Source: Spiribacter curvatus (lineage in GTDB: Bacteria; Pseudomonadota; Gammaproteobacteria; Nitrococcales; Nitrococcaceae). Taken from it: DNA of 64,000 nt. The notes below the pieces were generated by a model. It was not told the origin of the DNA, ran no database searches, and saw nothing but the letters and a program-made list of their open reading frames with translations. Shown piece by piece: positions 43,201-52,052 of this stretch. The translations under genes and the position numbers were made by a program. The stretch is from contig NC_022664.1 of the NCBI RefSeq assembly GCF_000485905.1, forward strand, positions 1 to 64,000. Direction: 5' to 3'. Position 1 is the stretch's first letter, and each line of letters begins with the position of its first letter.

Positions 43201-45050
43201 AGCCCGAAGTCGTGGATCCAGCATTGCCCGGCATGATCCGGACGGATGCCGTAGGGGCGCTCGTCGATGACTCGTACGCCCATGTTCTCGAGGACTGGAA
43301 GGACATCGGAGAGGCTGATTGGCTGGCCGGCGTGATAGAGCTTCAGACGCAGGCTGCCCACCGGCGCCTCGAGCGGGCGATAGAGGCTGATCACCAGGCC
43401 ATTATTATCGGCAAGGGTCTCCAGCCGCTCGATGTCCTGGGTGGCGGTGCCAGGACCGGTGTCTTCCCGATAGGCGGCACTGAAGGCATTGCGGTAGCGA
43501 TGATGCAGCTCGGTGCCGCGGGCCTCACCGCAGTGCTCGAGCAGGGTCTGAGCAAGGTCGTCGGTCCATGACCGTGTCGTTGCCGCGAGACGGGCCTCGA
43601 GGGCCTCGGTATCAACGCCCTGAGCGTCGCTATCCTGGAAATGGACAATGAAGTGGATGCGGGCCAGCACTGCTTCCGAGAGCTGCACCGTAAATTCCGA
43701 GTGGGCGCCGTTGAACGCCTCCATGAGGATCTGCTGCATGCGCTGCCGGGTCGCCGTGTCGTAGCGATCCCGCGGCGCGTAAACGAGGCAGGAGACAAAT
43801 CGGCCGAAACGGTCATGGCGAATGAACAGCCGGACGCGTTGACGCTCCTGGAGCTGGAGGATTCCCAGAGCGGTCTCGTAGAGCGTCCGCGAGTCGATCT
43901 CGAAGAGCTCGTCGCGGGGATCGGTCTCGAGGATGTGGACCAGTGCCTTACCGGCGTGGCTGTTGCTGCGCAGGCCGGCGCGCTCGAGCACTGCGGCGAC
44001 CTTGCGCCGTAGCAGTGGGATATTGCGCGGATTTCGACTGTAGGCCCCCGAGGTGTAGAGCCCCAGGAAGCGATGCTCGCCGATGACCTCGCCCTGGGCA
44101 TTGAAGCGCTTCACACCGATGGTATCCATGTAGCCGTGTCGGTGGACGGTCGACCGATGACTGGATTTGGTGAGGATCAGCGGATCGGGGTCGTTGGCCT
44201 GCTCGCGCAGCGCCGGCGGCAGTGCCTCGAAGCTCTGGGACAGTCGTTGGGCGTTGCGCGCCGGCCGCAGGAGTCCCAGACCGGTGTCCTTGACCGCCTG
44301 CAGTTGCATGGCTCCATCGACGCGGCGCAGGTCATAGCGGCGGTAGCCAAGGAAGGTGAAATGCTCGTCGAGCATCCACTCGAGGAACGCATCCACCTCG
44401 GCCGGATAGTCGTCGTCGGCGGTGGGCGCCTGGCGTTTCAGCGAGCGCCGGGCCTGCTGGGCCTGGCGGCGCATGGACTGCCAGTCGGCCACCGCCACTT
44501 CGACATCGCGCAGTGTGTCGCGCACGACGGCCTCGAGTGCCTGGAGCTGCTCGGAAGTGGCCTGGCGATCGACCTCGATGTGGATCCAGGCCTCGGGATC
44601 GCCGTCGCTGGCGGAGCGGTCACTGATGGTCGTGGCGCGGCCATCGGCGTCACGCATGACCTCGAGCACAGGGTGGGTGATGAGATGGATCATCAGCCCC
44701 TGCTCGTTCATCGCCATGGACAGCGAATCGACCAGGAACGGCTGATCATCAGCAACGATCTGGACGATGCTATGGGTCGATTCCCAGCCGTCCTGCTCCG
44801 GGTCGGGGTTATAGACCCGCAGTGCGATCTCGCCGCGGCGGCGTCGGTCACCGATGCGCCAGTGGGAGATGGCAGCGCCGTAGAGCGTGGCCGGTTGCCG
44901 CGGGGTCAGGTCCTCGGTGGCGGTGCTCGCGTAGTAGCAGTCGAGGAATGTCCGGATCATCGCTTGATCGGCACTGGACCACCGCTGATCGGCCAACCGT
45001 TCGAGGGCCTCGAGCTGCAGCCGGCGGGGGGTCTCGGCATGATCGTTCAT
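40218..45050 (-). CDS. gdhB: NAD-specific glutamate dehydrogenase, large (GDH2/180-kDa) class
   Basis: The enzyme interconverts glutamate and 2-oxoglutarate, with NAD, mainly in the catabolic direction. At 1610 residues it is the giant proteobacterial class. N-terminal ACT-like regulatory segments include VADDQPFLVDSLSMAMNEQG. The catalytic core lies past the middle: RGGLRWSERREDYRTEI, PVGAKGGFVCKRLP (catalytic Lys region) and GVGDMSGDVFGNGML. A long helical C-terminal domain follows. The ribosome site GGAGGAG lies just upstream. It overlaps the KAS III-like gene and the hydrolase gene by 4 bp each. Confidence 0.96.
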   Translation of the reverse strand: MNDHAETPRRLQLEALERLADQRWSSADQAMIRTFLDCYYASTATEDLTPRQPATLYGAAISHWRIGDRRRRGEIALRVYNPDPEQDGWESTHSIVQIVADDQPFLVDSLSMAMNEQGLMIHLITHPVLEVMRDADGRATTISDRSASDGDPEAWIHIEVDRQATSEQLQALEAVVRDTLRDVEVAVADWQSMRRQAQQARRSLKRQAPTADDDYPAEVDAFLEWMLDEHFTFLGYRRYDLRRVDGAMQLQAVKDTGLGLLRPARNAQRLSQSFEALPPALREQANDPDPLILTKSSHRSTVHRHGYMDTIGVKRFNAQGEVIGEHRFLGLYTSGAYSRNPRNIPLLRRKVAAVLERAGLRSNSHAGKALVHILETDPRDELFEIDSRTLYETALGILQLQERQRVRLFIRHDRFGRFVSCLVYAPRDRYDTATRQRMQQILMEAFNGAHSEFTVQLSEAVLARIHFIVHFQDSDAQGVDTEALEARLAATTRSWTDDLAQTLLEHCGEARGTELHHRYRNAFSAAYREDTGPGTATQDIERLETLADNNGLVISLYRPLEAPVGSLRLKLYHAGQPISLSDVLPVLENMGVRVIDERPYGIRPDHAGQCWIHDFGLSHDPDLTLDTGRLRDAFQSGFAAIWRRQTDDDGFNRLILLAGLTWRDIIILRAYAQYLRQAGMAYSQPYMECTLADHPAIASGLIELFRARFDPDGADTDRANRIADDLSQRLDAVDSLDEDRILRRLLAAMRATLRTNFFQRDADNQAPESIAIKLQPERIPGVPKPVPAFEIFVSSPRVEGVHLRGGKVARGGLRWSERREDYRTEILGLMKAQMVKNALIVPVGAKGGFVCKRLPRDRPGQQAEVLACYRLFIRGLLDVTDNIVDDAIQPPHRVVRHDDDDPYLVVAADKGTASFSDDANAIAEEYGFWLHDGFASGGSTGYDHKAMGITARGAWVAVQRHFRERGRDIQRQPFTVVGVGDMSGDVFGNGMLQSRTTRLLAAFDHRHVFIDPDPDPERSYEERQRLFNLGPSSWADYDESVISAGGGVWSRSAKSIRLPAAAREALGLERERLTPTELIAAILRAPVDLLWNGGIGTYIKAKSESHAEVGDKANDALRVDAEDLRCQVVGEGGNLGVTPLGRVAFALAGGQINNDAIDNSGGVDCSDHEVNIKILMNGVVDDGDLTVKQRNRLLGDMTDAVAEHVLANNYRQTQGISLMLDRAAERLPEQGRCMRRLEREGRLDRVVEQLPDDETLAEREQQGLGLTRPELAILLSYTKIRAFEELLESPLVRGEENLHELVGYFPAPLRERFAGRIDQHPLRREIIATHLANHVLNRMGATFLLRMTEATGADVTEAVRAYLAARDVYGLRGLWHEVDQLDNRVPVPHQQSLLHTICALQEQATRWLLRHQSGCNGDTVTTQAMKTAIGTLDDALPTLLTDAAAARLAAEREHHVEAGVPESLAERLSRLPMLYPGLDISAAATLAGADLADAAGIHFQAGDYLALNELQAAIERFRPGDDWQARYRIGLMESLHEEHRRVTEAILRHTATEAAQTRVETWLAEQSNRVDDLRQIIDQVTTSTTPDAAMFGVALQALRQVAANAQGPMQ

Positions 45051-46060
45051 GGGTTTGCGTTCTCCTCCAGTCGCAGGGCGACGCCCGCCATGTTGTAACC
45101 TACGCCGGATCCCACCAGCGTGACCAGATCCCCGGGCCCGGCAAGACCGGTTTCGATGAGGTGATCGAGGGCAATGGGGATACAGGCCGAGCCGGTATAG
45201 CCATAACGATCCATGAGTTTGGGCGCCCGTTCCGCCGCCAGATCCAGCGTGGCGCAGGCGTCATCGATACTGGCGGCATTGATCTGGGTGAAGACCGCTT
45301 GATCCACCGCGCTCAGCGGGAAATCGCCCTGGCTTGCCAGGCGCCGCATGATCCTCGGCCACCCGTGTTCATTGATTGCGGGCGGGTAGCGCTGCTGTAC
45401 GCGCACCCGGGTGCGGCCGGCCGCCACGGCGGCCTGACTGGCCGGTTCGGCGGTGCCACCGGCGGCGATGCCCCAGTGATCGGCGTATCCGCCGTCGGCC
45501 AGAAAGGCGCTGGTGATCAGGCCGGGGCCGTCGGTGGGCATCATCAGTGCCGCACCGGCACCGTCGCCATAGAAAAAGATCATCGGATCATCCGGATCGG
45601 CGAGGCGCTGCATCATGTAGGCGCCGATGACCATGATCCGCGTCAGCGAGGGATTGGTCGCGATCAGCCCGGCGGCGGTGGCAAGCGCGGTCGGAAACGA
45701 TGCACAGGCGCAGCCGATATCCATTGTCCCCGCCTGGGCGGCGCCGAGTTTGGCCTGAACGATCACGCTGGTCGCGGGGGTGATCCGATCGGGGGTATCA
45801 GTGCCGAGGATGATCAGGTCGAGATCACTGGCGTGACAGCCGGCCCGCTCGAGCACGTTCCGGGCGGCCGCGGCGGCCAGATCCGAGGTGGCCTGGTCGG
45901 GTGCCGCCCGATAGCGCTGGTTGATGCCGGAGCCGGTCTCGAAACGATCGATGGCGCCGGCCTGGCCCTTGGCCGCAAAGCGGGCCCGCAGCTCGTCGTT
46001 GCTCACAAGGCGCTCCGGAAGGTAGCGCCCGGTGGCAACGACGGCGGCGGACCGGTTCAT
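45047..46060 (-). CDS. Ketoacyl-ACP synthase III-like (thiolase-fold) protein with altered active site
   Basis: The 337-residue protein has the FabH/KAS III fold: VVATGRYLPERLVSNDEL, IILGTDTPDRITPAT, the nucleophile region DIGCACASF (Cys119 by alignment), FFYGDGAGAALM and the C-terminal VGSGVGYNMAGVAL. The other two catalytic residues of FabH appear to be missing: the HQAN motif reads TQIN (Thr258), and the GNTSAAS Asn is Tyr288 (GYTGSACIP). It is therefore a divergent member and probably not the housekeeping FabH. It lies between lpdA (6-bp gap) and gdhB (4-bp overlap). The reaction and substrate are unknown. Confidence 0.85.
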   Translation of the reverse strand: MNRSAAVVATGRYLPERLVSNDELRARFAAKGQAGAIDRFETGSGINQRYRAAPDQATSDLAAAAARNVLERAGCHASDLDLIILGTDTPDRITPATSVIVQAKLGAAQAGTMDIGCACASFPTALATAAGLIATNPSLTRIMVIGAYMMQRLADPDDPMIFFYGDGAGAALMMPTDGPGLITSAFLADGGYADHWGIAAGGTAEPASQAAVAAGRTRVRVQQRYPPAINEHGWPRIMRRLASQGDFPLSAVDQAVFTQINAASIDDACATLDLAAERAPKLMDRYGYTGSACIPIALDHLIETGLAGPGDLVTLVGSGVGYNMAGVALRLEENANP

Positions 46061-46066
46061 CGCGGG

Positions 46067-47857
46067 TCAGCGTTTCTTCTTGGGTATGTACAGATCCGTC
46101 AGCGTCCCGGCCGCGGCTTCCGCCGCCATGCCCACCGTCTCGGAGATGGTGGGATGCGGGTGGATGGTCAGGCCGATGTCGTGCATGTCGGCGCCCATCT
46201 CGATGGCGAGGCCCACCTCGGCGATCAGATCGCCGGCGTTGGGCCCGACGATGCCGGCGCCCACGACGCGTTCGGTATCGCGCTCGAAAATGAGCTTGGT
46301 AATGCCTTCATCGCGGCCCAGTGACAGCGAACGGCCGTTGGCCGCCCAGGGGAAGCTGGCGATCTCGACATCCATGCCCTCGGCCTTGGCCTGTTCCTGG
46401 GTGACACCCACCCAGGCGACCTCGGGGTCGGTGTAGGCCACCGACGGGATGACCCGCGCATCGAAGGCGCTCTTCTCGCCGGCCGCGACCTCGGCGGCCA
46501 CCTTGCCCTCGTGAACCGCCTTATGCGCCAGCATCGGCTGACCGATCAGATCGCCGATGGCGAAGATGTGATCAACCCGGGTGCGCATCTGATCATCCGC
46601 CGGGATGCAGCCGTTATCCATCAGCTCAAGGCTGGTGGCCTCGAGGTTGAGCCGGTCGGTGTTGGGCCGCCGGCCCACCGACACCAGCACGCGGTCGAAA
46701 CGATCCTCGGCCGGGGCCTTGCCGCCCTCGAACTCGACGCTGACGCCGTCATCGTCGGGCTTGAGCGCCGTCACCTTGGTATTGAGGAAGATATTGGCGT
46801 AGCGCTTGTCGATGATCTTGCGGAACGGCTTGACGATGTCCGGGTCGGCCCCCGTCATCAGCCGGTCGGCCAGTTCGACCACGGTGATCTCGCTGCCGAG
46901 GGCATGATAGACCGATGCCATTTCGAGGCCGATGATGCCGCCACCGACGACGAGCATGCGCTTGGGCACCTCCTCGAGCTTGAGGGCATCGGTGGAGTCC
47001 ATGACGCGTGGATGGTCCAGATCAAAGCCCGGTGGCGCGATGGGGCGTGAGCCCGCCGCGATGATCACGTTGCGGTAGCTGATCGAGCGCTCGCCATCAG
47101 CGGTGTCGACCTTGACGCGATAGTCATCAACGAACTGCGCCGGTCCGTGAACCGTCTCGACATTGCGCTGTTTGGCGAGCCCGACCAGACCGCCGGTCAG
47201 CTTGCCGACCACGCCGGACTTCCACGACTCGAGCTTTTTCAGATCGATTTTCGGCTCACCGAACTCGATGCCGTTGTCGGCGAAGAACGCCGCATCATCG
47301 ATGACCTTGGCGGCGTGCAGCAGCGCCTTCGAGGGGATGCAGCCGACATTCAGGCAGACGCCGCCGAGACTCGGATAGCGCTCGACCAGGATCGTCTTCA
47401 GCCCCATGTCGGCGGCCCGGAAGGCAGCGCTGTACCCGCCTGGTCCGGCACCCACGACGAGGAGATCGCAGTCGGGCGAATCGGGTGCGGCCTGATTGGC
47501 GGATGTGGATGCCGCGGCCGCGGGTGTCGGCTCTGGCGCGCTGGCTGCCGGAGCGGGTGCCTCGCTGGCGGCTGACTCGGCGGGGGCCGCTTCCCCGCTG
47601 CTGGCGGCACCGCCCTCGGCGGGCACCGCCATGGCAATCACATCGCCCTCGGCCACCTTGTCGCCAACGCTGACCGACAGCGACTCGATCCGCCCGTCGA
47701 ACGGCGCCGGCACCTCCATGGTGGCCTTGTCGCTCTCGAGGGTGATGAGCGAGCTCTCGGCCTCCACCGTATCGCCCGGACCGACCAGCACCTCAATGAT
47801 CTCGACCGCGTCGAAGTCGCCGATATCGGGGACGCGAACTTCCTTGGCTTGTGACAT
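46067..47857 (-). CDS. lpdA: Dihydrolipoyl dehydrogenase (E3) with N-terminal lipoyl domain
   Basis: E3 reoxidises the dihydrolipoyl groups of pyruvate dehydrogenase with NAD. The 596-residue chain has an N-terminal lipoyl domain (about 1-80, lipoyl Lys in [11 protein letters not shown]), a flexible Ala/Pro linker (about 82-127), and the flavoprotein: FAD motif [12 protein letters not shown], redox disulfide [18 protein letters not shown] motif [12 protein letters not shown] and active-site HPHPTISE. The fused lipoyl domain closely resembles that of the adjacent E2. E3 proteins with a lipoyl domain are known in some proteobacteria such as Neisseria. It follows aceF by 20 bp. Confidence 0.97.
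   Translation of the reverse strand: MSQAKEVRVPDIGDFDAVEIIEVLVGPGDTVEAESSLITLESDKATMEVPAPFDGRIESLSVSVGDKVAEGDVIAMAVPAEGGAASSGEAAPAESAASEAPAPAASAPEPTPAAAASTSANQAAPDSPDCDLLVVGAGPGGYSAAFRAADMGLKTILVERYPSLGGVCLNVGCIPSKALLHAAKVIDDAAFFADNGIEFGEPKIDLKKLESWKSGVVGKLTGGLVGLAKQRNVETVHGPAQFVDDYRVKVDTADGERSISYRNVIIAAGSRPIAPPGFDLDHPRVMDSTDALKLEEVPKRMLVVGGGIIGLEMASVYHALGSEITVVELADRLMTGADPDIVKPFRKIIDKRYANIFLNTKVTALKPDDDGVSVEFEGGKAPAEDRFDRVLVSVGRRPNTDRLNLEATSLELMDNGCIPADDQMRTRVDHIFAIGDLIGQPMLAHKAVHEGKVAAEVAAGEKSAFDARVIPSVAYTDPEVAWVGVTQEQAKAEGMDVEIASFPWAANGRSLSLGRDEGITKLIFERDTERVVGAGIVGPNAGDLIAEVGLAIEMGADMHDIGLTIHPHPTISETVGMAAEAAAGTLTDLYIPKKKR
47695..47857 (-). repeat. Lipoyl-domain coding repeat, copy in lpdA
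   Basis: The first 50 or so codons of lpdA are nearly the same as those of aceF (48974-49136): both encode [10 protein letters not shown], then [11 protein letters not shown] and [13 protein letters not shown]. The similarity is visible at DNA level and suggests duplication of a lipoyl domain between the two genes. Confidence 0.7.
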
Positions 47858-47877
47858 GAATCGCGATCCTTTCAGGT

Positions 47878-49136
47878 TTACAGGATGAGGCGGCGCAGAT
47901 CGCCGAGCACACCCGTCAGATAAGTGGTGAAGCGGGCGGCCGCGGCGCCGTCGATGACCCGATGGTCATAGGAAAGGCTCAGCGGCAGCATCAGTCGGGG
48001 GACGAACTGGCTGCCGTCCCAGACCGGCTTGGTGGCGGTCTTGGACACGCCGAGGATCGCCACCTCGGGGGCATTGACGATGGGCGTGAACGCCGTGCCG
48101 CCCAGACCGCCCAGACTCGAGACGCTGAACGTGCCGCCCTGCATGTCGCCGGCGCCGAGCTTGCCGTCCCGGGCCTTACCCGACAGTTCGGCGAGATCGC
48201 CGGCGATGTCATAGATCCCCTTGCGATCGGCATCCTTGATGACTGGGACCACCAGACCCTGGGGCGTATCCACGGCGACACCGATATTGATGTAGTGCTT
48301 GCGGATCAGGGCCGCCCCGTCGCTGCGCAGTGAGCTGTTGAAATCGGGGAACTCACTCAGCGCCCGTGCCGATGCCTTGACCATGAAGGCGAGCGGCGTG
48401 AGCTTGACGCCGGCCTTTTCCGCGGCGGCCTTTTCCGCCTTGCGGAAGGCGTCGAGCTCGGTGATGTCGGCCTCGTCGAACTGAGTGACATGCGGGATGT
48501 TGAGCCAGCTGCGGTGCAGGTGCGGACCCGAGAGCCGCTTGATGCGGGGCAGGTCGACTTCCTCGACCTCGCCGAACTTGCTGAAGTCCACCGCCGGGAT
48601 GGGCGGGATGCCCGCCCCCTCGGCCGCGGGTGCGGCCGCGGGTGCCGGCGTCGCAGCGGCCCCGCCCTCGAGCGCCGATTTAACGTAGGACTGGACGTCC
48701 TCCCGACTGATCCGACCCTTGCGTCCGGTGCCGGTGACCTGATCGAGCGGAACACCAAGCTCGCGGGCGAACCGCCGCACCGATGGACCGGCGTGGGCCA
48801 GGCGCTGGGTTTCGGCGGTGCGGCGGGCTCGGCCGCTGGTGCCTCAGCGGCGGCTGCCGCACCGTCCCCGGCATCGCCGCCGCCGGCGCTGTCACCACTG
48901 ACCTCAACCTTGGCAACCGGTGTGCCCTCGGCCACCTTGTCGCCGGGCTGGATCAGCATCTCGGTGACGGTACCGTCCACCGGACAGGGCACCTCCATGG
49001 TCGCCTTGTCGCTCTCCAGGGTGATGATCGAGTCCTCGGCGGCGACCGTGTCGCCCGGCCCCACCAGCACCTCAATGACGTCCACCGCATCGAAGTCGCC
49101 GATGTCGGGGACGGTGATTTCCTTGACCTCTGCCAC
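47878..49136 (-). pseudogene. aceF: Pyruvate dehydrogenase E2 (dihydrolipoamide acetyltransferase), apparent frameshift
   Basis: E2 is the core acetyltransferase of pyruvate dehydrogenase. The lipoyl domain ([21 protein letters not shown]) and an Ala/Pro linker are in one frame from 49136. The E3-binding domain ([25 protein letters not shown]) and the catalytic domain, ending with the active-site SYDHRVIDG, are in the -1 frame to 47878. The second frame is closed by a stop at 48844-48846, so the shift lies between there and about 48800. One extra C in the CCC at complement 48807-48809 would restore a continuous linker reading [14 protein letters not shown]. Each half has a normal sequence and no decay is seen, so a sequencing error is at least as likely as a real mutation. 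The only standard start for the second frame alone is a GTG at 48780. Confidence 0.85.
48974..49136 (-). repeat. Lipoyl-domain coding repeat, copy in aceF
   Basis: This is the partner of the repeat at the start of lpdA. The encoded lipoyl domains differ at only a minority of positions over about 50 residues, including identical lipoyl-Lys surroundings. Confidence 0.7.
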
Positions 49137-49165
49137 GCAAATTCCTCCTGCGCCGTGCCTCGCCG

Positions 49166-51847
49166 CTAGACCGTGACCGGGTTAGGGGCGTCGGTATCGA
49201 TGTTGTAGTGGGCGATCGCCTTGCTGACCTGATCGGCCTTGATGGTGCCCTCGTCCGCGAGTGCCTTGAGGGCCGCCACGGTCACGTAGTAACGATCCAC
49301 TTCGAAGAAGCGACGCAGGTTCTCGCGCGTGTCGGACCGGCCGTAGCCATCCGTGCCCAGCACCACATAGTGCCGGTCAATGTAGGGCCGGATCTGATCG
49401 GCAAAGGCCCGCATGTAGTCAGTGGAGGCGATGGCCGGCCCCTGATGATCGGCGAGGCACTGCTGGACGTAGGGAACCCGCGGGGCGTCCTCTGGATGCA
49501 GCATGTTGTGACGCTCGCAGTCGATGCCATCGCGACGCAGCTCGGTGAAGGAGGTGCAGCTCCAGATATCACTGTCGACGCCCCAGTCCTGCTTGAGCAG
49601 ATCCGCTGCAGCGATGACCTCGATGAGGATGCTGCCGGAGCCCATCAGCTGCACGCGACGCTCGCCGCTCTCACCCCGCTGGAACAGGTACATGCCCCGG
49701 GTGATGCCGTCCTCGGCACCCTCCGGCATCGCCGGTTGATGGTAGTTCTCGTTCATCATGGTGATGTAGTAGAAGACCGACTCCTGCTCCTGATACATCC
49801 GCTTCATGCCATCCTGGATGATCACGGCCATCTCATAGGCGAAGGTCGGGTCAAAGGAGCGGCAGTTGGGTAGCGCCGCGGTCATCAGATGGCTGTGTCC
49901 ATCCTCGTGCTGCAGTCCCTCACCATTCAGCGTCGTGCGCCCGGCGGTACCGCCCATGAGAAAGCCCTTGGCCTGCATGTCGCCGGCCGCCCACCACAGA
50001 TCGCCCACTCGCTGGTAGCCGAACATCGAGTAGTAGGCGAAAAATGGAATCATCTCGATGCCGTGGTTGGCATAGGCGGTCGCGGCGGCGATCCAGCTGG
50101 ACATGGCGCCCGCCTCGTTGATGCCCTCCTGCAGGATCTGACCTTTCTGATCCTCGCGGTAGTACATCAGCTGATCGGCATCCTGCGGTTCGTAGAGCTG
50201 ACCCTCCGAGGCGTAGATGCCGAGCTGACGGAACAGACCCTCCATGCCGAAGGTCCGCGCCTCATCGGGCACGATCGGGACCAGGCGCGAGGTCAGCCCC
50301 TTGTCGCGGGCAATGATCGACAGCGCCCGGACGAACGCCATGGTGGTGGACATCTCGCGCTCGCCACTGTCCTTGAGCAGCACCTGGAAGGCGGAGAGAT
50401 CCGGGATCTCCACGGGCTCGGCGGTGATGCGGCGCTCCGGTAGATAGCCACCCAGCGCCTCGCGGCGCTCGTGGAGGTACTTGATCTCCGGCGAGTCCTC
50501 GGCCGGCTTGTAGAACGGTGCATCGGCCACCTTCTCGTCGGGCACCGGGATATGGAAGCGATCGCGGAAATCCTTGAGGGCGTTTTCCGCCATCTTCTTC
50601 TGCTGATGGGTGATGTTCTGGCCCTCGCCGGCCTCACCCATGCCATAGCCCTTCACCGTCTTGGCGAGGATGACGGTCGGCTGACCCTCGTGTTCGGTCG
50701 CCGCGCGGTAGGCATTGTAGACCTTGTTCGAGTCGTGGCCGCCGCGCTTGAGCTGCCAGATGTCCTCGTCAGACATGTTCGCGACCATCGCCTTTAGCTC
50801 GGGGTACTTGCCGAAGAAGTGCTCCCGGGTATAAGCGCCGCCCTTGGCCTTGAAGTTCTGGTACTCGCCGTCGACCGCTTCGTCCATGCGCCGCCGGAGC
50901 AGGCCCTGCGAGTCCTTGGCGAGCAGCGGATCCCACTCCGAGCCCCAGAGTACCTTGAGAACGTTCCAGCCGGCGCCGCGGAACTCGCCCTCGAGTTCCT
51001 GGATGATCTTGCCATTACCCCGCACCGGGCCATCAAGGCGCTGGAGGTTGCAGTTGATCACGAAGATCAGGTTGTCGAGGCCCTCGCGGGCGGCGACACC
51101 GATGGCCCCAAGGCTCTCGGGTTCGTCCATCTCGCCATCGCCGCAGAATACCCAGACCTTGCGGTTGGCGGTATCGACGATGCCGCGGTTGTGGAGGTAC
51201 TTGAGAAAGCGTGCCTGGTAGACGCCCATGATCGGGCCCAGTCCCATGGACACCGTCGGCAGCTGCCAGAAGTCGGGCATCAGCCATGGATGCGGATAGG
51301 AGGACAGCGGCTTGCCGCTCTTGGCGAGGTCGGCGCGGAAATTGTGCAGGTCATCGTCGTCGAGACGGCCTTCAAGGTAGGCACGGGCGTAGATCCCCGG
51401 CGCCGAGTGGCCCTGCATGAACACCAGATCACCGCCATGATCCTCGCTTGGCGCGCGCCAGAAATGGTTGAAGCCCACCTCGTAGAGCGTCGCCGATGAG
51501 GCGAACGAGGCGATATGCCCGCCGATCCCATCACGGTCGCGGTTGGCCTGGACCACCATCGCCATGGCATTCCAGCGGATGATCGAGCGGATCCGTGATT
51601 CCAGCGCCTGATCACCCGGGAACGGCTGCTCGTGCTGGGTCGGGATGGTGTTCTGATAGGCGGTGGTGGCCTTGAAGGGGAGCTGCCCGCCGCTGCGCCG
51701 GGCCTTGTCCACCAATTGTTCGAGCAGAAATTGCGCCCGCTCCGGCCCTTCATATTCGAGGACCGACTCGATCGCCTCGAGCCACTCCTGCGTCTCCTGC
51801 GGATCCAGGTCGTCCGGCGTCGGTATGGGCGTCATTTTTGCTGCCAT
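49166..51847 (-). CDS. aceE: Pyruvate dehydrogenase E1 component (homodimeric)
   Basis: AceE is the thiamine-diphosphate enzyme that decarboxylates pyruvate and passes the acetyl group to E2. The 893-residue length is the homodimeric Escherichia coli type. The thiamine-diphosphate motif runs from CGDGEMDEPES to INCNLQRLDGPV. SFASSATLYEVGFNHFWR, QGHSAPGIYARA and GGTAGRTTLNGEGLQHEDGH are family signatures. A CGAGG ribosome site precedes the ATG. It is the first gene of the aceE-aceF-lpdA operon, which continues through the KAS III-like gene to qor. Confidence 0.98.
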   Translation of the reverse strand: MAAKMTPIPTPDDLDPQETQEWLEAIESVLEYEGPERAQFLLEQLVDKARRSGGQLPFKATTAYQNTIPTQHEQPFPGDQALESRIRSIIRWNAMAMVVQANRDRDGIGGHIASFASSATLYEVGFNHFWRAPSEDHGGDLVFMQGHSAPGIYARAYLEGRLDDDDLHNFRADLAKSGKPLSSYPHPWLMPDFWQLPTVSMGLGPIMGVYQARFLKYLHNRGIVDTANRKVWVFCGDGEMDEPESLGAIGVAAREGLDNLIFVINCNLQRLDGPVRGNGKIIQELEGEFRGAGWNVLKVLWGSEWDPLLAKDSQGLLRRRMDEAVDGEYQNFKAKGGAYTREHFFGKYPELKAMVANMSDEDIWQLKRGGHDSNKVYNAYRAATEHEGQPTVILAKTVKGYGMGEAGEGQNITHQQKKMAENALKDFRDRFHIPVPDEKVADAPFYKPAEDSPEIKYLHERREALGGYLPERRITAEPVEIPDLSAFQVLLKDSGEREMSTTMAFVRALSIIARDKGLTSRLVPIVPDEARTFGMEGLFRQLGIYASEGQLYEPQDADQLMYYREDQKGQILQEGINEAGAMSSWIAAATAYANHGIEMIPFFAYYSMFGYQRVGDLWWAAGDMQAKGFLMGGTAGRTTLNGEGLQHEDGHSHLMTAALPNCRSFDPTFAYEMAVIIQDGMKRMYQEQESVFYYITMMNENYHQPAMPEGAEDGITRGMYLFQRGESGERRVQLMGSGSILIEVIAAADLLKQDWGVDSDIWSCTSFTELRRDGIDCERHNMLHPEDAPRVPYVQQCLADHQGPAIASTDYMRAFADQIRPYIDRHYVVLGTDGYGRSDTRENLRRFFEVDRYYVTVAALKALADEGTIKADQVSKAIAHYNIDTDAPNPVTV

Positions 51848-52052
51848 CTCTGACCTCGTTAGGTTTCTTTCTGGGCACAGCCTAGCGGCCCGGTTTTTGT
51901 GTGACCAGACCCTTGATCGCTGTAGGTTATTGTTGCGCTGCGGAAAAAATACGGCGCTTCAGATCCACCAAACTAACCCAGTGATTGCGAGTTGTCGCCC
52001 CATCATTTTGGACCCACAGGCACAGGCTGTATGAAGTCAGACCGTCAGGCCA
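51848..52052. other. Intergenic region between hemF and aceE
   Basis: These 205 bp lie between the end of hemF and the start of aceE, both on the minus strand. The region is AT-richer than its surroundings (for example 51941-51960) and must hold the aceE promoter. I could not identify a convincing -35/-10 pair, a terminator for hemF or a clear PdhR operator. Confidence 0.5.

Noticed and set aside
48801-48815. Programmed -1 frameshifting as the explanation for aceF
   Set aside because: No X XXY YYZ slippery heptamer is in phase: slippage on aaa-ccc would not re-pair. A one-base indel is simpler.
51848-52052. PdhR-like operator upstream of aceE
   Set aside because: A TGGTCACAC-like half resembles part of the TTGGTNNNACCAA consensus, but the second half is missing and no promoter could be fixed, so it is not reported.
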